Source: JAJRZL01 sp964557855
GTDB lineage: Bacteria; Zixibacteria; MSB-5A5; GN15; FEB-12
DNA: 64,000 nucleotides
NCBI GenBank assembly: GCA_964557855.1
Contig: CAZLBP010000012.1
Span: 1 to 64,000, forward strand
Direction: 5' to 3'
Shown here: piece by piece, positions 25,316 through 32,864 of the stretch
Layout of the letters: every line of letters starts with the position of its first letter
Position numbering within the stretch: the stretch's first letter is position 1
Notes under the pieces: generated by a model
Databases searched by the model: none
Told to the model about the DNA's origin: nothing
What the model saw: the letters and a program-made list of their open reading frames with translations, nothing else
Position numbers and translations under genes: made by a program

Positions 25316-28300
25316 CTACGGACACGCCGGCGGCGGCGGACCGCCACGGAACAAATAGTCGACCAAATATGATAGGTCGGCCACATCGATCGGACCGCCC
25401 GGCCCCGACATGCCATCGACGTTGGCTTCATCCTCGCACGTCGGTACCGGTCCGCCTCTGAACAGATAATCGACCAGATACGACAGGTCGGCCACGTCGA
25501 CCTCACCAGCGGGACCGGTCAATCCGTCCACGTTACCCCGTATGCCGTCACCGTTGCAACAAACACCTCCGCAGCCCGTCTGCAAATGGTCAGCGAACCA
25601 CTGACGAGCCTCGGCTACATTGGCGCTCAAAGATGCCGTTCGGGTAGAAGCAATCACGGAGTAAATTTCAACCGTGTCACCCGGATTAATAGTGAGATTG
25701 CTGTAAAACGTCATCAGCGCGAACTGGTCTGTCGAACTGCCCAGGGCCGTGTAACCCGACTGCTGCATAAGCGTGAACATCTCGCCGGCCACCGGCCCGT
25801 TGTTGGGGTAAATGTACGTCGAGTTGCTCTGCGTGAGCGCCCCGTAGGGAGTCACCGAGGTATCCGCACAATCGGAATTGACCGCTATTCCCAGCAGCGC
25901 CTGCCCCCCCTGACGGAGCGTGTTGTCCTGACAGCCGAATCCGGTACCTTGAAGATAGATCAACTTGTCGCTGATGATGAAACCGCCCGTGTTGTTCACG
26001 TTGGAACTGGCCGGGATATCCCAGTCAACGAACTCACCCACCGCCAGTCCGGAGTGAGTACCTCCGTCGGCCGAATACAGACGCATACACTGGATGACGA
26101 AATTGCACGTGTCGGCGTGCTTCGGCGCATACCATGTCTTCTCGATGGCCAGAGTCGTATCCTCAGTCATGAACGAGGCGCTCTCGAAGATTTCGTAGTC
26201 GCCGGAGTCTGCCGTCGGAGTGCTGAATTTCCCGCCCGGTTTCATTTTGAAATGCTGGCTGTCATACAATCGGTACGACAGCGTTGTATCCGAACCAGTA
26301 TTGCGACCGACCATGGGCGAACCGTCGTACAGGTAAAGGAATTCGCAGTCTCCCTGGAAACCATAATCGAGAGAGGCGCCGAATTCCCCGGTGTTGCCGA
26401 AATTGCCCATGCTGCTGACCGCCAGTTGCGTGCAGGCCGTGGCAACCGTGTCATACACTTCCGCCTCACAAACATCGCCGATCCCGTTGCCGTTGACGTC
26501 GGTTTGATCGGGATTGTATACGGTCGGACAATTGTCCAGACTGCCGCAAATGCTGTCCCCGTCGGCGTCGTTGCTGAAATCATTGGGACAGATATCACAC
26601 AGGTCACCAATGAAATCGCCGTCCGTATCCGCCTGAGTCGGATTACTGAGACCGGGACAGTTATCGCACTCGTCACCACGTCCGTCACCGTCGCCATCCG
26701 CCTGTCCGGCATTGGCGTGCGCCGGACAATTGTCGCAAATGTCACCGACGCCATCATTATCAACATCCCGCTGATCCGGATTGGGACTCGGACAGTTGTC
26801 ACAGGCATCACCCGCACCATCTCCGTCACCGTCGTCCTGGCTGCTGTTGGCGATTGTCGGGCAATTGTCGTCAACATTGGCGATACCGTCCCCGTCCATA
26901 TCGCCCGGCTCACACGAGTCCGGTATCCAATTCTCATTAAGATCGTTCGGCGATCCCGGCAGGAAGCACAAGCCACGCGCCTGGCTCAGGAATCCACTGC
27001 CACGCACGAAGGAACGGAAGTAGATACCGGTTTGAAAATACTCAAAGACTCGATACTGCCCGCCGTTGTCGCCGGTCAGGAAGATATTCCCGTTAAAGCC
27101 CTTCGTGATTCCCCAGGGTTTCGTCCAACCGTATTCATCACTGAAAAGTTTCACGTAAGCACCGGTGCCGGCCGCATACTCCAGAACCTCATTGGAGTTG
27201 AAGCTGGTAACGAGCATATTGCCATTATCCAAAAACGCCAGGTCCCGCGGGCCGCTCAGACCACCCGATCCCGGACTCACAAAGGGACCGACATAGGCGC
27301 CCGTGGTACCGTTATATTCATAGACCGCGTCGTCGGAACTGGTAACGAACAGGTTGCCGTTGGGGCCGAATTCCAGTCCATCAGGTCCGTTGAGCGGAGA
27401 ACCCGCGGTGACAAAGTCACCGAGGTACGTGCCCGTGGCACTATACCGCTTCACGACGCTATTGGTATTGTCGGCCACATACAGATTACCTGCTCCATCA
27501 AGCGTTATCCCGGTAGGGTTCCCCAGGCCGCCACTGCCTCCTGCAACGAGCGTCGTAACCGCCAGTGTCGCGACGTCCAGTCGAATTACTACACCAATAG
27601 CGTCGGTGATATAGACAAACTGACCATTGCTGCTGCTCACCACATATTGGGGCAAAGTTATCGGAAAAGACCCGATCTGATGAGCCAATACCCCGCTCAA
27701 CCCGTGAAACTCACGCACCTGACCGGTTCCCTCGTTGGCCACAAACAGGCTGTACGGCCGACCGATATCATACCAGTCCCATACGAAATTGCCGTTACAG
27801 TCCTGACACTCATCGAGAACACGATCCCGATCAATATCCAGCGACATGTCAGCCTGAATTTCACTGTAGTCAAGGATGAAATTGCCGTTGCAGTCCGGAT
27901 CACATTCGTCGGGAATGTTGTTCCCGTCATCATCGTTGGCCAGATAGTTCCACGTCTCGGCGTTGTCCGGGTAGTTGTTGCCGTTGCAGTCGGCTTCACA
28001 TTCATCCAAAATCCCGTTGCCGTCCACATCCGGTGCGCCAAGGGCAATGTCCTGGGGATCAAGGGTGCCGTTGTTGTTGCAGTCCTGACACTCATCCGGG
28101 ATACCGTCACCATTCGTGTCCGGACTGACCGCCATTGCGATGTCGATAGAATCATCAACATTATTCCCGTTGCAATCATACGGATGACACGCCGCGGATC
28201 CGGCATTCAACTGAATGATCTCCTGTATTCGGCGATGGAACCGCAAATCGATATTGCGCTGATAACCCTGGCTCGTGTGGCAGTAGCTCATGATAGTGCC

Positions 28301-29452
28301 GCGCGTATATATACCGTTGCCGCACTCATCGATCAAAGGCACCAGATTCGGATCATCATGCGTATGTCCGGTGCCGTGGTTGTGACCCATCTCGTGAGCC
28401 ACCAGATTAAGGTCCCAGTTCCCGTTGTCCGGGTAGTCGACGGGGGAGAGGAAGGTGCCGTTCATATAAGCATCAATACCATACGCATAGCCGGAGCAGG
28501 TCGTGGCCAGAAAGGCGACACCGCCGTACGGTGCATCGCGTACACCTGAAAACAAATGGACGATATTCAGTCCGCTCGTGTCTTCATTATTCCACCAATG
28601 CTGCCGAAACCCCGAGAGGTCGTACGCATTGAACGGTTCACCGCCCGAGGGCCACACACGAGCTGCGGCCAACGTCATGCGGATGTTGTTATCCCGAATG
28701 TAGATGTCGCTGACCGCCGCCATGAGCTGAACGATATAGTCCTGAGCCTCAACGGCGCTGCCGAACAAATCCACGAACGCCTGGTCGGCATCAATTGCCA
28801 CCCGCTGAAGCAACGGACCTTCGGCCGAAGGCGGGTTAGCTTTGAACGGCTTGTCGATCTGCGGAAGCAGACTCGCATCATATTCGGTGCCGCAAAACGG
28901 AACTTCCAGTCCGCCAAATCCGGTAATCGGCCTGACTGTCAGAACGCCATTCCCGGACCGGCGATCCTCTTTCAGAGTTGAGAATGCCAGCTGCGGTGAA
29001 TTCGGACCATCGACATAGCCGTTGATCATACCATTGGATGAAATAGCCACAAACGCCCTCGACTCAGGATCATTCGCAGCCGCTCCCCGCAAAACCACGA
29101 CTTCCGGGCGATCTGTCTCTATCTCGCCGCCCGGACTGCCGATTAAAAACCGAGCATCCGGTGCAATTATGTCAAACCTCTCCAGTTCCAGCGTAACCGG
29201 TTCGGCGGTCATTGACGGAATCTCCAGGGTCTGACGATCCGGACCGTTCCTGATCTCGAGATAGACGTCAGTCGCAATTCCTGCCTTGAGTTCATTCGGT
29301 GTTCGAGAGGCCTCCACGACAGTAAAAGGCCGGTAGGCCGCGGAACCAACATCCGCTGCTGATCCCAATACAAGTAACAGCGCGACAAGCACTGCAGAAG
29401 CCGTCAAAGAAGTGGCCGTTTCGTAAAACGAACAACCTGATCGTGATTTCAT
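25316..29452 (-). CDS. Giant secreted M12B-like metalloprotease with NHL propeller, thrombospondin-3 repeats and dockerin-like tail
   Basis: 1378 residues from the ATG at 29452, chosen over 29473 because GAAGGAG precedes it. Signal peptide (about 8-32) and propeptide; then a metzincin catalytic domain with HEMGHNHGTGH (353-363) and a Met-turn (TIMSYCH about 30 residues on), as in reprolysin-like M12B enzymes. Next is an array of Cys/Asp-rich loops (CNGN ... DxxDIA ... DGIPDEC, about 425-570), NHL-type six-bladed-propeller repeats with GNLYVADNTN and GNLFVTSSDD (about 580-850), thrombospondin-3 repeats (about 855-1005), a long beta-domain (about 1010-1290) and the duplicated dockerin-like tail ending GGPPPPACP. 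An extracellular protease with several binding modules; substrate unknown. Confidence 0.9.
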   Translation of the reverse strand: MKSRSGCSFYETATSLTASAVLVALLLVLGSAADVGSAAYRPFTVVEASRTPNELKAGIATDVYLEIRNGPDRQTLEIPSMTAEPVTLELERFDIIAPDARFLIGSPGGEIETDRPEVVVLRGAAANDPESRAFVAISSNGMINGYVDGPNSPQLAFSTLKEDRRSGNGVLTVRPITGFGGLEVPFCGTEYDASLLPQIDKPFKANPPSAEGPLLQRVAIDADQAFVDLFGSAVEAQDYIVQLMAAVSDIYIRDNNIRMTLAAARVWPSGGEPFNAYDLSGFRQHWWNNEDTSGLNIVHLFSGVRDAPYGGVAFLATTCSGYAYGIDAYMNGTFLSPVDYPDNGNWDLNLVAHEMGHNHGTGHTHDDPNLVPLIDECGNGIYTRGTIMSYCHTSQGYQRNIDLRFHRRIQEIIQLNAGSAACHPYDCNGNNVDDSIDIAMAVSPDTNGDGIPDECQDCNNNGTLDPQDIALGAPDVDGNGILDECEADCNGNNYPDNAETWNYLANDDDGNNIPDECDPDCNGNFILDYSEIQADMSLDIDRDRVLDECQDCNGNFVWDWYDIGRPYSLFVANEGTGQVREFHGLSGVLAHQIGSFPITLPQYVVSSSNGQFVYITDAIGVVIRLDVATLAVTTLVAGGSGGLGNPTGITLDGAGNLYVADNTNSVVKRYSATGTYLGDFVTAGSPLNGPDGLEFGPNGNLFVTSSDDAVYEYNGTTGAYVGPFVSPGSGGLSGPRDLAFLDNGNMLVTSFNSNEVLEYAAGTGAYVKLFSDEYGWTKPWGITKGFNGNIFLTGDNGGQYRVFEYFQTGIYFRSFVRGSGFLSQARGLCFLPGSPNDLNENWIPDSCEPGDMDGDGIANVDDNCPTIANSSQDDGDGDGAGDACDNCPSPNPDQRDVDNDGVGDICDNCPAHANAGQADGDGDGRGDECDNCPGLSNPTQADTDGDFIGDLCDICPNDFSNDADGDSICGSLDNCPTVYNPDQTDVNGNGIGDVCEAEVYDTVATACTQLAVSSMGNFGNTGEFGASLDYGFQGDCEFLYLYDGSPMVGRNTGSDTTLSYRLYDSQHFKMKPGGKFSTPTADSGDYEIFESASFMTEDTTLAIEKTWYAPKHADTCNFVIQCMRLYSADGGTHSGLAVGEFVDWDIPASSNVNNTGGFIISDKLIYLQGTGFGCQDNTLRQGGQALLGIAVNSDCADTSVTPYGALTQSNSTYIYPNNGPVAGEMFTLMQQSGYTALGSSTDQFALMTFYSNLTINPGDTVEIYSVIASTRTASLSANVAEARQWFADHLQTGCGGVCCNGDGIRGNVDGLTGPAGEVDVADLSYLVDYLFRGGPVPTCEDEANVDGMSGPGGPIDVADLSYLVDYLFRGGPPPPACP

Positions 29453-29970
29453 TGGATTTTCTCCTTCGCACATAACATAATTGTCTGGTTCTCTTTACCT
29501 GTTGTTCTCGTGAGAGTCTCTTCTGGAAAGTATTGCCCGATACGACAGCGCTATCGGGTGCTGTACGTGTCCAATGTAACATTTTCAGCCACTTTGTCAA
29601 CCTAATATGTCGCGTTAGCAGATCCGTATTTACTTCTATTACCCAACTCGGGAAGCCCTCCATTTATCATTGACAATCCGGTGTTATTTGTTATATTAAA
29701 TTTGTCAAACGAATTCGGCGGAGGATTCCACCGCCGACCACGATACGGTACTTCCGATCAGGTTCCTGTGGCCTGAAACAACGAGAGGCTTGGATCGAGG
29801 ACATTTCTAACGCGTAGACACCTTATTTAGGTTGCTAATTCGCCCAAACTTCAGTTTGTTTGGGACGTTTAAGAAGCAGTTGTGCCTGAATGAGATGGCC
29901 CGTGTGTGTGTTCTCACAGATACTGAGCCACGGTCACAACGGTGAAACCTGATTTCCGGAGGTTTTTTGT
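29453..29970. other. Divergent intergenic region
   Basis: Holds the ribosome site of the minus-strand protease, a plus-strand promoter (29670-29697), and a small hairpin GGCGG-N9-CCGCC at about 29717 in the leader of the gene at 29971. A 270-base leader is long, so it could carry a regulatory RNA, but I recognise none. Confidence 0.45.
29670..29697 (+). promoter_or_regulatory. Sigma70-like promoter upstream of the 29971 gene
   Basis: TTGACA (29670-29675), 16-base spacer, TATATT (29692-29697). It precedes the coding start by about 270 bases. Confidence 0.65.
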
Positions 29971-31401
29971 ATGCGATTACGTTGCCCTCTCTTGGTTGTA
30001 ACAATGACAATTCTGATACCCAGCGTTCTGGTCGCCGCCCCACCGGTGTTAGACCCAATTGGACCGCAGGCGGCTCTCGTAGACCAGCAGCTCGTATTTA
30101 CGGTAACCGCAACTGATCCGGATGGTCCCGCCCCTTTCCTCATAGCCCAGAACCGACCGTTCGGGGCCGAGTTTTCGGCTGCCAATGGGTCCGGTACGTT
30201 TACCTGGACTCCGACACTTAGCCAGTTGGGCGATCATGTTGTAAGATTCATCGCGTTTGACAGCCAATCCGAGAGCGACACCGAGCTTGTTACCATAACC
30301 GTAACTACCGGTAACCCGCCGGTCCTGAATACCATCGGCCCGCAAAGCACACGCATCGGCGAAACACTCCAGCTGCTGGTCTGGGCTTCCGATGCCGACG
30401 GCACCACGCCCAGCCTTTCGACCTCACCCCTGCCGTCCACGGCATCGTTTGTAGACAACGGCGACGGTACGGGTGATTTTACCTGGACACCCGAATCGGC
30501 CGATTACGGCGATCAAGAGGTCATGTTCTATGCCTCCGACGCCGTCACAGCCGACATCGACTCGGAACTGGTGCTGGTTTTCATCGATGGCGACCCCGGA
30601 ATCCCTGACAGCATATTGGTCAATGTCGCTCAACAGCCGAACGCCGGCAGTGGTCAGTTCAACGTGATTCTGGAAATCTACGCTTTCAACGATTCGCTCC
30701 TGAGCAGTGTTTCCGCCCCATTCAGCTGGGATAATCCGGATATGCGGGTTGACTCGGCCAAAGCGTCGAATAAGATCACAAACGGACTCGATGGCGGTGT
30801 GTTCTTTTTTGAAGACGAGAGTATTGCTGAGAGTAACGCCAATAGAAGAATCGTCCTGGGCGGGTTCGCTCAAAACTCAGGTATTGAAGCGGCCACCGAG
30901 CGCGAACTCTGGGCCACTTACTATTTCACCGTTGAAAACTGGCAAGTCGGCGATTCCATTGTAATCGATACCACTACCGCACCACCCAACAGTGTGCTGT
31001 TCACAGCCGTAGATCTGTCAAGGTTCAACAACCAGACCAGCTACGTTCCTACATGGAGCGGCCAGGTCGTCATCCAGGATGCTTCCGTCGACGTTAAGAC
31101 CGTCACCGACGGGTCACTGCCGCTGACATTTTCTCTGGGGCAAAACTACCCCAATCCGTTTAACCCGGTGACAAACATCGAATTTGCCATTCCGACAAGA
31201 AGCCACGTTACCCTCACGATCTACAACGTCCTCGGCCGGGAAGTGAACAAACTGGTGGACGAAGAAATGGCGGCCGGCGAGTATGTTGTCGACTGGAACG
31301 GTACTTCATCCGGCGGCAGCGCCGTTAGTTCCGCCGTCTACTTTTATCGCCTCCAGGCCGAAGAGTACTCCGAGACTCGCAAGATGATGTTGATTAAGTA
31401 G
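29971..31401 (+). CDS. Secreted Ig-repeat protein with type IX sorting tail
   Basis: 476 residues, preceded by GGAGG. A signal peptide (about 1-24) is followed by two tandem putative-Ig repeats (about 25-115 and 116-210), each with the pattern PPVL-x-x-IGPQ ... TATDPDG ... FTWTP ... GDH-VxFxA. A cohesin-like beta-domain (about 215-375) has SVSAPFSWDNPDMRVDSA and LWATYYFTVENW. The last 80 residues are a sorting domain with LGQNYPNPFNP and a final KMMLIK. The beta-domain plus tail is shared with the next gene at 31686. Likely surface-attached or released through type IX secretion; a structural or adhesive role is inferred. Confidence 0.82.
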   Translation: MRLRCPLLVVTMTILIPSVLVAAPPVLDPIGPQAALVDQQLVFTVTATDPDGPAPFLIAQNRPFGAEFSAANGSGTFTWTPTLSQLGDHVVRFIAFDSQSESDTELVTITVTTGNPPVLNTIGPQSTRIGETLQLLVWASDADGTTPSLSTSPLPSTASFVDNGDGTGDFTWTPESADYGDQEVMFYASDAVTADIDSELVLVFIDGDPGIPDSILVNVAQQPNAGSGQFNVILEIYAFNDSLLSSVSAPFSWDNPDMRVDSAKASNKITNGLDGGVFFFEDESIAESNANRRIVLGGFAQNSGIEAATERELWATYYFTVENWQVGDSIVIDTTTAPPNSVLFTAVDLSRFNNQTSYVPTWSGQVVIQDASVDVKTVTDGSLPLTFSLGQNYPNPFNPVTNIEFAIPTRSHVTLTIYNVLGREVNKLVDEEMAAGEYVVDWNGTSSGGSAVSSAVYFYRLQAEEYSETRKMMLIK

Positions 31402-31423
31402 CTCGAGCAGGCAGCATACTGGG

Positions 31424-31446
31424 GAGCCCCCGGACTAAGGGGGCTT
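31424..31446 (+). terminator. Probable terminator of the 29971 gene
   Basis: GAGCCCCC and GGGGGCTT form an 8-bp stem with a short loop, 23 bases after the stop codon. The T run is poor. Confidence 0.5.
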
Positions 31447-31685
31447 CATCGATCCTTTCCTTCCAGTGAACCTGTCCTTTTTCTCTCAGTAAGTTGCCAG
31501 GTCCGCGATCCCCTTAACCGTTGACTATTCACCGAACAAGCAGTATTCTGAACAAAAGCGCTGAACCAAATGTCTATACAACGTGAGAAAAGCTCTGTCC
31601 GGAACTTATAGGTCAGCAAAATCGAGAACCTGAGCCCTTGAAAACCGGTTAGGACAAGTGTAGAGAATAACTGAAGGTACAAAAC

Positions 31686-32588
31686 ATGGTCTCATTAACT
31701 CAACGGTCTGCCCAACTTGCCGGGTATTTAGTTATACTGGTCGCAGCAACCGTGTCGATCGCCGCCGTGGCAAACGCCCAGGGCCTGGACCCGGATCCCG
31801 GTATACCGGATACCATTAACATCGAATTGACCGTAGATACGATCGCCCTTCAGGCTCAAGTCATGCTGTACGTCTTTAATGATGAGCTCCTGATAGGAAT
31901 GTCAGCGGGGTTTACCTGGAGTAACCAGAATTTGCGTCTCGACAGCGTCGCGATCGAAGATTTCGTGGACAGCGCCTTTGATATCGGACCCTTTACTTAT
32001 CGCGACACCACTCTGGCTACTTCCAATAGCGAACAACAGTTCTTGTTCGCCGGCGTGGCCGGTTTCAGTGCCTCCGGAGTTGACGGCAACGCCGGCGGCA
32101 GTCGCCTCTGGGCAACGTACTACTTCACTCTCCTCGATTGGAGTGGAATCGACAACGACGGTGTCAAGATTGACACGCTGAAATTCGATCTGGGAAGCGA
32201 TCTGTTGTTCGTGGCCGACGGCCAGTTGCTCTTCAAACCGATTTGGACCGGACCCGTCGTTTTCGGTTCGCCGACAGACGTACGTTCAGTAGATGCACCC
32301 TCGTTGCCGGGCTCCTTCCGTCTGGGACAGAACTTCCCCAACCCGTTCAATCCGGTCACCGAAATTGAATTCGATCTCCCCGTCCGGTCTGATGTTACCT
32401 TGTCTGTATTCAATATCCTCGGTCAGGAAGTGGCTCGGTTGGTTGACAATGAATTGTCGGCCGGGAGTTACATTGTGGATTGGGACGGTACCTCAGACAA
32501 TGGCAATTCGGTTGCATCCGGCATCTACTTCTACCGTCTTCAAGCTGAGAATTTCTCAAACACGAAGAAAATGGTGTTAGTCAAGTAG
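31686..32588 (+). CDS. Secreted beta-domain protein with type IX sorting tail
   Basis: 300 residues. N-terminal hydrophobic signal (about 10-31), then a cohesin-like beta-domain (about 35-200) with DPGIPDTI, FTWSNQNLRLDSV and LWATYYFTLLDW, closely matching the C-terminal half of the preceding gene. The sorting domain (about 215-300) starts LGQNFPNPFNP and ends KKMVLVK. The gap to the preceding gene is 284 bases with a possible terminator, so it may be transcribed alone. No catalytic motif; function unknown, possibly a surface or adhesive subunit. Confidence 0.8.
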   Translation: MVSLTQRSAQLAGYLVILVAATVSIAAVANAQGLDPDPGIPDTINIELTVDTIALQAQVMLYVFNDELLIGMSAGFTWSNQNLRLDSVAIEDFVDSAFDIGPFTYRDTTLATSNSEQQFLFAGVAGFSASGVDGNAGGSRLWATYYFTLLDWSGIDNDGVKIDTLKFDLGSDLLFVADGQLLFKPIWTGPVVFGSPTDVRSVDAPSLPGSFRLGQNFPNPFNPVTEIEFDLPVRSDVTLSVFNILGQEVARLVDNELSAGSYIVDWDGTSDNGNSVASGIYFYRLQAENFSNTKKMVLVK

Positions 32589-32774
32589 CGCCTCCGCTAC
32601 AGCTCGCCTTGATTCACACGCTGAAGCTCAGGCCTTGACGGGAGGTGACAAGCCCTTATGCTACAGTCGATTATGAGTCTTTTTTTGATTGGGCCAGTCG
32701 CTTGTCTTAAAAGTATTCGAACTTCCGGCCTGTCCTTATAAGTAATTATGTGACAATAGAATAGAGGTTTTATA

Positions 32775-32803
32775 TTGACATTGGGGGAGAGAACGTCTAT
32801 TAT
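32775..32803 (+). promoter_or_regulatory. Sigma70-like promoter of the GH35-like gene
   Basis: TTGACA (32775-32780), 17-base spacer, TATTAT (32798-32803); leader of about 55 bases to the ATG at 32865. Confidence 0.8.
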
Positions 32804-32864
32804 AGAGGTTTGCATCGACCGACAGACCGTTGAACAATTAAGTTGTTGAAACATAAGGCGTTAT

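Noticed and set aside
25586..28549. Very long open frame opposite the M12B-like protease
   Set aside because: It mirrors the repetitive codons of the real gene on the other strand. Its translation has no domain, signal peptide or consistent pattern.
22858..29452. Regularly spaced repeats that could be taken for a CRISPR array
   Set aside because: They are thrombospondin-3 and Cys/Asp protein repeats within coding frames; unit lengths vary and there are no unique spacers between identical repeats.
29971..32588. Adhesin of a known named family
   Set aside because: Ig-like repeats are visible, but no adhesin signature or ligand-binding motif could be identified, so only a general description is given.
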